Notes under the pieces: generated by a model
Told to the model about the DNA's origin: nothing
Databases searched by the model: none
The model's input: the letters and a program-made list of their open reading frames with translations, nothing else
In this document: positions 1 to 8,463 of the stretch, piece by piece
Layout of the letters: the number at the start of each line of letters is the position of its first letter
How positions within the stretch are numbered: the first letter of the stretch is position 1
Translations under genes and position numbers: made by a program
DNA from: Arthrobacter sp. EpRS71
GTDB taxonomy: Bacteria; Actinomycetota; Actinomycetes; Actinomycetales; Micrococcaceae
Direction: 5' to 3'
Assembly: GCF_001512285.1 (NCBI RefSeq)
Contig: NZ_LNUV01000001.1
Location: 168,015 to 232,014 of the forward strand
Length of the DNA: 64,000 nt

Positions 1-114
1 CAGTGTATGGCTACGTAAGTAGAAACGCGTTATTGGCATGCTCGGATTATATGCTGGCGACGTCCACGGTTCTCAGCCCGGGAGCGGAGGCCGCACGGGC
101 AGCCCTGAAACTGT

Positions 115-143
115 CGGACGGCCCCCAATGAGGGGGCCGTCCG
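115..143 (-). terminator. hairpin terminator after the DJ-1/PfpI gene
   Basis: A perfect 12-bp inverted repeat (CGGACGGCCCCC / GGGGGCCGTCCG) with a 5-base loop lies about 30 bp beyond the stop of the minus-strand gene at 174-950. No long T-run follows, so it is a stable stem but not a textbook rho-independent terminator. Bases 1-114 hold nothing I can identify. Confidence 0.6.
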
Positions 144-173
144 GATCAGTGCCAGTGGGTCAGTGCCAGCAGA

Positions 174-950
174 CTAGTGTTCGGCGTCCGCCGCTTCCTT
201 TTTGGCAGTTTTCTCAGCGTCTTTCTCAGCACGCAGCGCCTCTGCCTCATGCTGCTCTTCAGCCTTTTCCTGGTGGATGACCTCGGCGAAGAGCTTCTCC
301 ATTTCTTTGGCGACGCCTGCCGCTGAGGCTGGATTCTGGCCGGTCACCAGCCGCTCGTCCACCGCCACCTTCTCTTCGAAGACACCTGCGGAAACGTGAC
401 GGGCGCCCTGTTCTTCCAAACGGTCTGCCAGGAAAAACGGGATGACCTTGTCCTTACCGGCGGCCACTTCCTCATCGTTGGTGAACGCGGCAACGTCCCG
501 TCCTTGTACGAGGCGGAAACCGTTGTTCAGTTCCACGTTCAGCAGTCCAGCAGGACCGTGGCATACCGCGCCCACCAGGCCGCCGGCGTCGTAAACGCTG
601 GCTACCAGGCGCTGGAGTCCTTCGCTGTCCGGGAAGTCCCACATAGTGCCGTGACCTCCTACGAGGTAGACGGCGTCGTATTGCTCTGGATCCACGACGT
701 CCACCCGGGCAGTGTTGTAGAGTCCGGCGCGTGTGGTTTCATCCTTGGTGAAGGCAACCTGGATGGGATCATCGGCGTCTACCTCGTCGGCGGGAGGCTG
801 GCCGCCCTTGATGGAGGCAAAATCAACAAAGTGACCCGAATCTTTGAAGACCTTCCAAGGATGTGCGGCTTCGGCGACGTTGTAGCCGGTCTTCTCGCCT
901 GTGGTGCCGAGTTCGGAAACGCTGGTCAGTACCATGAGGATTTTCTTCAT
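174..950 (-). CDS. DJ-1/PfpI (Hsp31-like) family protein, class I glutamine-amidotransferase fold
   Basis: The product is 258 aa. The start at 950 is chosen because an AAAGGAG ribosome site precedes it and the family fold begins at MKKILMVL; the open frame runs further upstream without similarity. The nucleophile elbow GAVCHGPAG puts Cys130-His131 in the usual place, and YLVGGHGTMWDFP near residue 95 matches Hsp31/YajL-type members, which act as glyoxalases, chaperones or protein deglycases. An unusual tail (about residues 215-258) is rich in Glu, Lys and Ala and probably helical. The fold is confident; the substrate is unknown. The gene stands alone with its own terminator. Confidence 0.88.
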   Translation of the reverse strand: MKKILMVLTSVSELGTTGEKTGYNVAEAAHPWKVFKDSGHFVDFASIKGGQPPADEVDADDPIQVAFTKDETTRAGLYNTARVDVVDPEQYDAVYLVGGHGTMWDFPDSEGLQRLVASVYDAGGLVGAVCHGPAGLLNVELNNGFRLVQGRDVAAFTNDEEVAAGKDKVIPFFLADRLEEQGARHVSAGVFEEKVAVDERLVTGQNPASAAGVAKEMEKLFAEVIHQEKAEEQHEAEALRAEKDAEKTAKKEAADAEH

Positions 951-1413
951 GAAGTGCTCCTTTCGTCCACCATCCACCCTACGCCCCACGTGATTCCGTC
1001 CTTGAAGCGTTCTGAAGCAACAGACGAATGGTTTAGAGCGTGACCGCGTCAGTCGAAAAACGTGCGGCGCGTGGGTCGGGCTCAGGTTGCCCGGACGTTT
1101 CCACCACAGCATCTTGGAGTGTGGGGACTGCCTGGCTGGAAGAGTGCCGAAATCCCCTGATTCCACTGTTTCTAGAGTTCACTCAGGCCACCTTGAATCT
1201 CAGGGGCTGAGGCATGGGGACCGCCGGGGCATCCACGCCTAAGGCACTTTCGCGCGTGCCATTTTGGGCTGTTGACATACTGGAAGTAACGCGGGTAACC
1301 TAAGTCACATGCCCAACAGGTAACGCGCGTTACCAACATCGTTCCCTGCGCAGCAGCCAGACAATGAAGCACTGGCAACACCATCTCATCAACCAAGAGC
1401 TCCGGAGTATTCA
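951..1413. other. non-coding interval between divergent genes
   Basis: These 463 bases separate the DJ-1 gene from the LacI regulator. I see no credible gene. The right end (1272-1334) carries a promoter and two operator-like sites, described separately. The left half must hold the DJ-1 promoter, but no clear -35/-10 pair stands out. Confidence 0.6.
1272..1334 (+). promoter_or_regulatory. promoter with two LacI-type operators in front of the fructan operon
   Basis: A -35 TTGACA (1272-1277) is followed after 18 bases by a -10 TAACCT (1296-1301). A perfect 16-bp palindrome GGTAACGCGCGTTACC with the central CG typical of LacI-family operators lies at 1319-1334. An imperfect copy, AGTAACGCGGGTAACC, at 1285-1300 covers most of the -10 box. 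The pair is well placed for repression, probably by the LacI protein encoded just downstream. Base matches are seen directly; the regulator assignment is inference. Confidence 0.65.
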
Positions 1414-2481
1414 ATGGCGAAAACCAACCCCGACGAGTCCGCACCTGTGCGGCAACGGGGAGTCACCATGAAGGACGTCGCCAACCACGCCGGCGTCTCC
1501 CGGACAGCAGTCTCGATTGTGCTGAGTAACCGCGAAAACGCCAGCATTTCCGAGGAAACCCGCACCCGGATCAATCACGCTGTGCAGGAACTGGGCTATC
1601 GTCCCAATGCCGGCGCGCGTGCGCTGGCATCCCGGCGCAGTGACTGGTACGGGATAGTCACCGAGATCGTCACGGCACCCTTCGCCGTCGACATCATCAA
1701 AGGAGCTCAAGACCAAGCCTGGCTTGACCGCCGGTTCCTGCTCATCGCGCCCTCCGACCAGGCCGATGCCGTAGGACCCAACCAGGGCCTGGAAGATGCC
1801 GCTACTGAAAAGCTGTTGGAGCAACGAGTGGAAGGACTTCTGTACGCAGCCACCTTTCACCGGGGCGTGCATGTTCCACAGAGCGCCAATGAAGTACCCA
1901 CCGTCCTGATCAATTGTTTCGACGCGGACGGGAAGCTGCCCTCGATCGTCCCTGACGAGCGTGGGGGCGGACGCGTGGCGGTGGAACGATTGCTCCAAGC
2001 CGGTCACACCCGGATTGGCATCATCAACCTTGACCCGGATATTCCGGCTGCAGTGGGACGTTTGGAGGGTGCACGCGAAGCACTCGCCAACGCCGGACTG
2101 GAGCTTGACCCTGAACTGGTGGTGTCAGGATACGCAACGGCTGACGGGGGCTACGAAGCCACGTGCCACATCCTGGATCGCTACCCGGAAAGTGACAGGC
2201 CAACAGCACTGTTCTGCCTCAATGACCGCATGGCGATGGGCGCCTATGACGCCATCAAGGAACGGGGCCTGACCATCCCCGGGGACATCGCCGTGATCGG
2301 CTTCGACAACCAGGAACTTATTGCGGCCTACCTGCGGCCGAAGTTGACCACGGTTGCGTTGCCCTTCGAAAAAATGGGCGCCCTGGGCGTCCAAACGCTC
2401 GCCGCTCTTACAGCAGGACAGCCGATCCTTGCCGACCAGCAATTGGTCGACTGTCCGCTGCTAGAACGCTCTTCGGTCTGA
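1414..2481 (+). CDS. LacI-family transcriptional regulator of the fructan operon
   Basis: A 355-aa LacI/GalR regulator. The N-terminal helix-turn-helix reads MKDVANHAGVSRTAVSIVLSN (from about residue 19), with the hinge region RPNAGARALASRRS near residue 63, then a periplasmic-binding-protein-like sensor domain ending at the C-terminus. It is the first gene of a run that includes an ABC importer, two GH32 enzymes and a fructokinase, so a fructose-containing sugar is the likely inducer. Operator-like palindromes overlap its own promoter, suggesting autoregulation. Confidence 0.9.
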   Translation: MAKTNPDESAPVRQRGVTMKDVANHAGVSRTAVSIVLSNRENASISEETRTRINHAVQELGYRPNAGARALASRRSDWYGIVTEIVTAPFAVDIIKGAQDQAWLDRRFLLIAPSDQADAVGPNQGLEDAATEKLLEQRVEGLLYAATFHRGVHVPQSANEVPTVLINCFDADGKLPSIVPDERGGGRVAVERLLQAGHTRIGIINLDPDIPAAVGRLEGAREALANAGLELDPELVVSGYATADGGYEATCHILDRYPESDRPTALFCLNDRMAMGAYDAIKERGLTIPGDIAVIGFDNQELIAAYLRPKLTTVALPFEKMGALGVQTLAALTAGQPILADQQLVDCPLLERSSV

Positions 2482-2560
2482 CCGCGAAATCAACGTCGAA
2501 GAGCAAACCCTTACCCACCCCTTCACCTTGGACGATGAAGATAGGAAAGAGATAACCATC

Positions 2561-4234
2561 ATGACACAACCCCGATACTTCCGGGCTGCCCGGATGACGG
2601 CGGCAAGCCTTGCAGTGGGCGCGATGCTGCTCACCGGCTGCACAGCAAATGTCACTAAAACAAGTACCTCCGACGCCGGAGCGAACGCCGGCGCGTTCCT
2701 CACCATTCCGCGTGAGGACATGGGCACGTTCGTGCAGAACTTCAACCCGTTCGCTCCCACGGTGAACCCGATGGTTCAGCAGTCCATCTACGAATCCCTC
2801 CTGATCTTCAACCCGGCAAAGGGAGACACGGTGCCGTGGCTGGCCACCGAGTGGAAGGCGGCAGAGGACGGCAAGTCGGTCACCTTCACCCTTCGTGACG
2901 GCGTGAAGTGGTCCGACGGGCAGCCCCTGGTTGCTGATGATGTTGCCTACACTTTCGAACTTCAGAAGAAGATCAAGGGCGGTTTCGAGTATCTGGACAC
3001 CGTCACGGCCGAAGGTAACAACGTCACGTTCAACTTCAACAAGCCGTGGTCGCCTGCCCTCTACGACATCGGCCAACTCATCATCCTGCCCAAGCACATC
3101 TGGGCTGCTTTGCCGGACCCGGAAAAGGATACGAACGCCAATCCGGTGGGTACAGGACCGTACACCGAAGTGGATACTTTCCAGGCCCAATCCTTCGTGC
3201 TGAAGAAGAACCCCAACTACTGGCAGCCGGAGAAGCAGAAGATCGCCGGCATCAAGATGCTCGCCTTCGCAGGAAACGACGGCGCCAACCTCGCCGCCGC
3301 GAACGGGGATGTGGACTGGGCTCCGCAGTACATTCCCAACATTGAAAAGACGTTCGTTTCAAAGGACAAGGAACACCGCCAGTACTGGTTCCCCGCCACC
3401 GGTTCAATGATCAACTGGCAGCTCAATACCACCAAAGCGCCGTTCAACGATGTTGACGTGCGCAAGGCGTTGAGCATGGCCGTTGACCGCGAACAGGTCA
3501 CCAAAATTGGGATGAGCGGCTACGCCAAGCCGGCGGACTGCACTGGACTCTCCGGCAACTATGAAACCTGGAAGAACGCCGCGGTCAAGGACAACTGCAC
3601 GTGGACCAACCACGACGTACAGAAGGCCAACGAGCTTCTGGACAAGGCGGGCTATCCCAAGGGAGCAGACGGGAAACGCACTCTCAAGGACGGGAAGCCC
3701 TTCGAGTTCAAGATTTCCGTGGGCGCCACTTCTTCCGATTGGCTGTCCGTGGCCAACGTGATCTCGCAGAACCTGGCCGAGGTGGGTGTCACTGCCAAGG
3801 TTGAGTCCCCGGACTGGGCTGCAGTGGTTGCCGGCTACGAGACCGGCGACTTCGACTCCGGGATCGTCTGGAGCGCCAACGATCCCAGCCCTTACAAGTA
3901 CTTCAACACCACCATGGGCACCTCCACTGTGAAGCCGGTGGGCACCAAGACATTTGATAACTACCACCGCTTCGGCGACGCGAAAGCCGACGCCCTGCTG
4001 GCCGACTTCGCTGCGGAGGCCGATCAGTCCAAGCAAAAGGACATCGCCAACAAGCTGCAGGAAGAGTACAACGACGCCGCACCCCTGGTGCCGCTGTTCT
4101 CCGGCCCTGAATGGGGTGCCTTCAACGACACCCGGTTCACCGGCTGGCCCACCGAGGGCAACCCGTATGCCACCCTCTCGGTCCGCGCGCCCACAACGGT
4201 GCTGGTGCTGACCACGCTGGAACCGCGCGCGTAG
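2561..4234 (+). CDS. ABC importer substrate-binding lipoprotein, family 5 (Opp/Dpp type)
   Basis: 557 aa. The start at 2561 follows an AGGAAAGAG site. A lipoprotein signal peptide ends in the lipobox LLTGC at about residue 26, so the protein is anchored outside the membrane. The body has the SBP_bac_5 features WSDGQPLVADDVAYTF and PVGTGPYTEV and the family's usual length. Members usually bind oligopeptides, but some actinobacterial and thermophile members bind oligosaccharides. Here all downstream metabolic genes act on fructans, so short fructo-oligosaccharides are the inferred ligand. It lies 79 bp after the LacI gene and is followed by the 59-bp repeat region. Confidence 0.88.
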   Translation: MTQPRYFRAARMTAASLAVGAMLLTGCTANVTKTSTSDAGANAGAFLTIPREDMGTFVQNFNPFAPTVNPMVQQSIYESLLIFNPAKGDTVPWLATEWKAAEDGKSVTFTLRDGVKWSDGQPLVADDVAYTFELQKKIKGGFEYLDTVTAEGNNVTFNFNKPWSPALYDIGQLIILPKHIWAALPDPEKDTNANPVGTGPYTEVDTFQAQSFVLKKNPNYWQPEKQKIAGIKMLAFAGNDGANLAAANGDVDWAPQYIPNIEKTFVSKDKEHRQYWFPATGSMINWQLNTTKAPFNDVDVRKALSMAVDREQVTKIGMSGYAKPADCTGLSGNYETWKNAAVKDNCTWTNHDVQKANELLDKAGYPKGADGKRTLKDGKPFEFKISVGATSSDWLSVANVISQNLAEVGVTAKVESPDWAAVVAGYETGDFDSGIVWSANDPSPYKYFNTTMGTSTVKPVGTKTFDNYHRFGDAKADALLADFAAEADQSKQKDIANKLQEEYNDAAPLVPLFSGPEWGAFNDTRFTGWPTEGNPYATLSVRAPTTVLVLTTLEPRA

Positions 4235-4236
4235 TC

Positions 4237-4354
4237 CCCACCGCCGCCCTAACCTCGCAGCGCTTCGGCCAGGGAACCCGGGCGGCGTGGGCCCACCCAC
4301 CGCCGCCCTAACCTCGCAGCGCTTCGGCCAGGGAACCCGGGCGGCGTGGGCCCA
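4237..4354 (+). repeat. 59-bp perfect tandem duplication that can form hairpins
   Basis: Two identical 59-bp units (4237-4295 and 4296-4354) follow one another in the gap between binding protein and first permease. Within each unit CCCACCGCCGCCC near the 5' end can pair with GGGCGGCGTGGG near the 3' end (one bulged base), so each transcript copy can fold into a long stem-loop. Position and structure suggest an mRNA stabiliser or partial attenuator that keeps the binding protein more abundant than the membrane components. The repeat is seen; the role is inference. The rest of the 252-bp gap (4355-4486) holds no gene. Confidence 0.85.
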
Positions 4355-4486
4355 TCACAGCGGTGGCCAGCCCTCACCGCACGCCCGGCGGCTCACCGCC
4401 GCTAAACCGGCCATCGCCGCCAACCCGGCCGTTGCCGCCGGGCGTGCCCTCTCACACTTTCCGCAATTCCCGAACGGAGGGAAACC

Positions 4487-5464
4487 GTGCGCTTCATCCT
4501 GCGCCGCCTGGGTTTCTACCTGATCGCCTTCTGGGCATCCATCACCCTGAATTTCCTGCTCCCGCGGTTCATGCCGGGAGACCCCGTGTCCCGCATGTTT
4601 GCCCGCTCCCAGGACCGAATGCAACCTGAACAGATAGAGGCCCTGCGCAAGCTGCTGGGTGTTGATGACCGGCCCATTTGGGAGCAATACATCGACTACA
4701 TGCACAACGTCTTCACCGGGCAGATGGGTGTCTCCATCTCCCGTTTCCCCACCCCTGTCACCGAAGTCATCTCGTCCCAAATCGGTTGGACACTCCTGCT
4801 GGGCGGAACCGCACTGGTGATCGCCGCCGTCGTGGGCAACCTGCTGGGTATCCTGGCGGCTTGGCGGCGCGGCGGCGCGATCGACTCCGCGCTCCCACCG
4901 GTACTGGTGTTCATCGGCTCGTTCCCGTACTTCTGGCTCGCCATGGGTGCGCTGTACCTGTTCGGCGTGGTGCTGGGTTGGTTCCCCATCCGGCATGCGT
5001 TCACGGACGGTTTGGAGCCGGCATTCACCTGGGAGTTCATCGGCGACGTCGGTGCCCACCTTGTGCTGCCGGCGCTGACGATCGTGCTGGTCTCCATCGG
5101 CGGATGGATGCTCGGGATGCGAAACACGATGATCGCCACCAATTCCGAGGACTACATCACCATGGCCGAAGCCAAGGGCCTCCGTCCGGGCCGCATCATG
5201 CTCCGCTACGCAGCCCGTAATGCCATGCTCCCGTCCGTAACGAGCTTCGGCATGGGACTGGGTTTCGTGGTGGGCGGTGCCTTGCTCACGGAGGTGGTGT
5301 TCGCCTATCCCGGCGTCGGCTACCAGCTCCTCAATGCCGTTCAAGGCCTCGACTATCCGCTCATGCAGGGCTTGTTCCTGACCATCACTGCCGCTGTTCT
5401 GCTTGCCAACTTCCTGGTGGACATCCTGTACGTCCGCCTCGACCCGCGCGTGCGCAGCAACTAG
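4487..5464 (+). CDS. ABC importer permease, DppB/OppB type
   Basis: 325 aa with a GTG start preceded by GGAGGG. The N-terminus RFILRRLGFYLIAFWASITLNFLLPRFMPGDPV is characteristic of DppB-like subunits, and the cytoplasmic EAA loop appears as EAKGLRPGRIMLRYAARNAMLP around residue 225. About six membrane helices are expected. It pairs with the DppC-type subunit 10 bp downstream to form the channel of the putative fructo-oligosaccharide importer. Confidence 0.9.
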   Translation: MRFILRRLGFYLIAFWASITLNFLLPRFMPGDPVSRMFARSQDRMQPEQIEALRKLLGVDDRPIWEQYIDYMHNVFTGQMGVSISRFPTPVTEVISSQIGWTLLLGGTALVIAAVVGNLLGILAAWRRGGAIDSALPPVLVFIGSFPYFWLAMGALYLFGVVLGWFPIRHAFTDGLEPAFTWEFIGDVGAHLVLPALTIVLVSIGGWMLGMRNTMIATNSEDYITMAEAKGLRPGRIMLRYAARNAMLPSVTSFGMGLGFVVGGALLTEVVFAYPGVGYQLLNAVQGLDYPLMQGLFLTITAAVLLANFLVDILYVRLDPRVRSN

Positions 5465-5474
5465 AGGACTGACC

Positions 5475-6413
5475 ATGACAACCGCACTTCTCAAGCAGCC
5501 AACCCAGCCCACGGCCGTCCGCAAGCCCAACCGCAGCTTCATCCACGGCCTTATCAGCAACAAGAAAGCGCTGACCGGCATGGCCGTGATGATCATCTTC
5601 ATTGCACTGGCCTTGCTGGCGCCGCTCCTGTTTCCGGGCGATCCGTCAAGGATCACCGCCATGGCTTCCCTGGAACCATCGGCCGAGCACTGGCTGGGTA
5701 CCACCGCCAAAGGACAGGACGTCCTGGCGTTGACGGTCCACGGTTCACGAAGCTCGCTGTTCGTGGGCCTGACAGTGGGCATCGCATCGACGTTCATCGG
5801 CATCCTGGTTGGCCTGGCTTCGGCGTACTTCGGCAAATTCATTGACGAAGCACTCTCCCTGGTCACCAACGTCTTCCTGCTCCTGCCCGGCCTGCCGCTG
5901 CTGGTTATCCTGGCCGCTTTCCTTCCGCCCGGCCTGGGCACGGTGATCCTGGTCCTGGTGGTGACCGGATGGGCCGGCTCGGCGCGGGTCCTGCGTTCAC
6001 AGGCGCTATCCATCCGTTCCAAGGACTTCGTAGCTGCGGCTGTTGTGTCCGGCGAACGGGCCGGCCGGATCATGTTCCGGGAGATCCTGCCCAACATGGC
6101 CTCGATCGTCATGGGTACCCTTCTGGCTTGCGTGATTTACGGAATCGGCGCACAAGCTGGCCTGGAGTTCCTCGGACTGGGCGATGTCAGCACGGTCTCC
6201 TGGGGCAACAACCTCTTCTGGGCCGGCAATGAAGGCGCCTTGCTGACGGGCAGTTGGTGGGTCTTCGTACCCTCCGGCGTGTGCATCGCACTGGTGGCCT
6301 TCGCCCTGGCCCTGATCAACTACGCCGTGGATGAAGTCACCAACCCGCGGCTGCGAAAGATCAAAACCCCCAAAACAACACCCGCTAAAGTCGAAAGGAG
6401 CGCCGCCAAATGA
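5475..6413 (+). CDS. ABC importer permease, DppC/OppC type
   Basis: 312 aa; ATG start 10 bp after the DppB gene. The N-terminal cytoplasmic stretch leads into a first helix around MAVMIIFIALALLAPLLFP, followed by the family signature HWLGTTAKGQDVLALTVHGSR and the EAA-type loop VVSGERAGRIMFREILPNM near residue 195. It is translationally coupled to the next gene through an ATGA overlap. It is the second membrane subunit of the same importer. Confidence 0.9.
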   Translation: MTTALLKQPTQPTAVRKPNRSFIHGLISNKKALTGMAVMIIFIALALLAPLLFPGDPSRITAMASLEPSAEHWLGTTAKGQDVLALTVHGSRSSLFVGLTVGIASTFIGILVGLASAYFGKFIDEALSLVTNVFLLLPGLPLLVILAAFLPPGLGTVILVLVVTGWAGSARVLRSQALSIRSKDFVAAAVVSGERAGRIMFREILPNMASIVMGTLLACVIYGIGAQAGLEFLGLGDVSTVSWGNNLFWAGNEGALLTGSWWVFVPSGVCIALVAFALALINYAVDEVTNPRLRKIKTPKTTPAKVERSAAK

Positions 6414-7372
6414 CCATCTCCCAAGTTTCCTTCGGCTCCCACGAACCTGTCCTGGACATCAAGAACCTCACGGTCAAGTACATCGGCGACACCCGCTCCA
6501 CCACCGCCGTCGATCGCGTTTCCTTCAGCATTGGCACCGGTGAGGTATTCGGTCTCGCGGGGGAGTCCGGCTGCGGAAAGTCCACCATTGCCAACTCGAT
6601 CATGAGGCTCCTGAAGGATCCTGCGAAGATCGCCGCCGGCAGTATTTCCTTCGGTGGAAAGGACGTCCTGGCCATGAGCCCGGAGGAGCTGCGGCGCTTC
6701 CGCTGGCAGGACGTGGCCATGGTGTTCCAGTCGGCCATGAACTCGCTCAATCCAGTGCTGACCATCGGCGAACAGATCGTGGACATTTTCACCACTCACG
6801 CCGGTTACTCCCGCAAGGAATCAATGCGGCGTGCCGGTGAACTGCTGGAACTGGTGAGAATTGACGCTGCCCGGCTTAAGTCCTATCCGCACCAGCTCTC
6901 CGGCGGCATGCGTCAACGCGCTGTGATTGCCATGGCGGTGGCACTCAAGCCGTCATTGTTGATCCTGGACGAGCCCACCACCGCCCTGGACGTGGTGGTG
7001 CAGCAGGAGATCATGGCCCAAATCAAGGAACTCCAACGCGAGCTTGGCTTCTCCGTCCTGTTCATCACGCACGACATGTCCCTCATGGTGGAACTCTCGC
7101 ACCGTATGGCCGTGATGTACGGCGGGCGCATCGTGGAGACCGCCAAGGCCCAGGACGTTTACGCCACACCCCGCCACCCCTACACCCAGGCGCTGATGGG
7201 CGCGTTCCCGCCGCTCAGCGGTCCCCGTCTTCCGCTGACCGGACTGCCCGACGGCGTGAAGTTCCGTAACATCCCGGACCTCAGCGAGGCTGCACCCGGC
7301 CACTTTGTGGCACCTTTCGGTGCCGACGCTTCGGTTGCTGAATCCGCCAATCTGGAAGGAGCCGCACGATGA
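6410..7372 (+). CDS. ABC importer ATPase, DppD/OppD type
   Basis: 320 aa. Walker A GESGCGKST (about residue 53), signature LSGGMRQR, Walker B LLILDEPTTALD and the H-loop FITHD are all intact. The C-terminal PHPYTQALMGAFPPL region and its continuation are typical of oligopeptide-type ATPases. The start overlaps the permease stop (ATGA) and its own stop overlaps the next ATPase in the same way, so the two ATPases are probably made in equal amounts. Confidence 0.92.
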   Translation: MTISQVSFGSHEPVLDIKNLTVKYIGDTRSTTAVDRVSFSIGTGEVFGLAGESGCGKSTIANSIMRLLKDPAKIAAGSISFGGKDVLAMSPEELRRFRWQDVAMVFQSAMNSLNPVLTIGEQIVDIFTTHAGYSRKESMRRAGELLELVRIDAARLKSYPHQLSGGMRQRAVIAMAVALKPSLLILDEPTTALDVVVQQEIMAQIKELQRELGFSVLFITHDMSLMVELSHRMAVMYGGRIVETAKAQDVYATPRHPYTQALMGAFPPLSGPRLPLTGLPDGVKFRNIPDLSEAAPGHFVAPFGADASVAESANLEGAAR

Positions 7373-8463
7373 GCCACTCACTGATCACGCCATCGGTAGT
7401 GTCCAACACAGGCACCCCTGCCCTGGAGATTCGCGGTCTGGGAAAGACTTTCCCTCTTGGCGGCCTGTTCTCCCGCGATTCTGTTCGCGCCCTGCACGGG
7501 ATCGATCTGACCATCGGCAAGGGCGAAATCGTGGCGCTCGTGGGGGAGTCCGGTTCCGGCAAGAGCACCCTGGCCCGCTGTGTGGCGCGGCTCGAAAAGC
7601 CGAGCTCGGGGGAGATCCTCATTGACGGCGTCGACGTCCTGAAACGCGACCGGTTCCAGGCCTCACGTGCGTTCAGATCACAGTTACAGATGGTGTTCCA
7701 GGACCCCTTCGGATCCTTGAATCCAGCCCACAGAATGGATCACTTCCTCCGGCGCTCCCTGGCAATCCACGGCAAGAGTGGCAGATCGGAGCGGGAGACC
7801 CAGAGTCGGCTCGAAGAACTCATGACCACGGTAGGCCTGCAGGCCGACATGCTGAACTCGTATCCGCACGAGCTCTCCGGAGGCCAGCGCCAACGCGTCG
7901 CGATCGCCCGGGCCCTCGCGGTTGAACCGCAGGTCATCCTGGCTGACGAGCCCACGTCCATGCTGGACGTTTCTGTCCGGATCGGTGTATTGAACCTGAT
8001 GCGCAAGCTCCGCGACGAGCAGGGCATCTCCATGCTCTATATCACCCACGACCTCGCGTCTGCCCGCTACTTGGCAGACCGGACCGCGGTCATGTTCGCC
8101 GGCGAATTTGTTGAGGAAGGCGAATCATTGGACCTTCTGGCCAACCCTGCGCACCCTTACACGCAACTGCTGGTTTCAGCTGTCCCGGACCCCGCCCGGG
8201 CAGGCTCGTATGATCCGGTCCGCAGGGCCGAACTGCGGAAAGCCGTGATGGCCTCACAGCACTGTGCGTTCCATGGCGATCCGAACCAGGCCTGTTCGTC
8301 AGAGGAACCTGTGCGTCATCAGGTGGGTGACCCCGAAAACCGTCACTGGGTACGCTGCCACCTCTACCGGCCCTGGGCTGCTGCCAGCGGCCATGCCTTG
8401 GCCAGCGAGCCACTCCCACCCAGCCACCCGGCGTCGAACGCTCAAGAAAAGGCTTCCGCATGA
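7369..8463 (+). CDS. ABC importer ATPase, DppF/OppF type
   Basis: 364 aa. Walker A GESGSGKST (about residue 61), signature LSGGQRQR, Walker B VILADEPTSMLD and the switch YITHD are intact. The C-terminal oligopeptide-transporter domain with cysteines (QHCAFHGDPNQACSS and VRCHLY) is characteristic of DppF-like proteins. It overlaps the gene before and the GH32 gene after by 4 bp each, tying the importer directly to fructan hydrolysis. Confidence 0.92.
   Translation: MSHSLITPSVVSNTGTPALEIRGLGKTFPLGGLFSRDSVRALHGIDLTIGKGEIVALVGESGSGKSTLARCVARLEKPSSGEILIDGVDVLKRDRFQASRAFRSQLQMVFQDPFGSLNPAHRMDHFLRRSLAIHGKSGRSERETQSRLEELMTTVGLQADMLNSYPHELSGGQRQRVAIARALAVEPQVILADEPTSMLDVSVRIGVLNLMRKLRDEQGISMLYITHDLASARYLADRTAVMFAGEFVEEGESLDLLANPAHPYTQLLVSAVPDPARAGSYDPVRRAELRKAVMASQHCAFHGDPNQACSSEEPVRHQVGDPENRHWVRCHLYRPWAAASGHALASEPLPPSHPASNAQEKASA

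Noticed and set aside
4237..4354. CRISPR-like or transposon-end repeat
   Set aside because: Only two directly abutting copies without spacers, no cas genes, no transposase and no target duplication; it is a plain tandem duplication.
4355..6112. Open frame of 585 codons on the minus strand
   Set aside because: It lies opposite two clear permease genes, has the low-complexity composition of a shadow frame, and shows no family resemblance.
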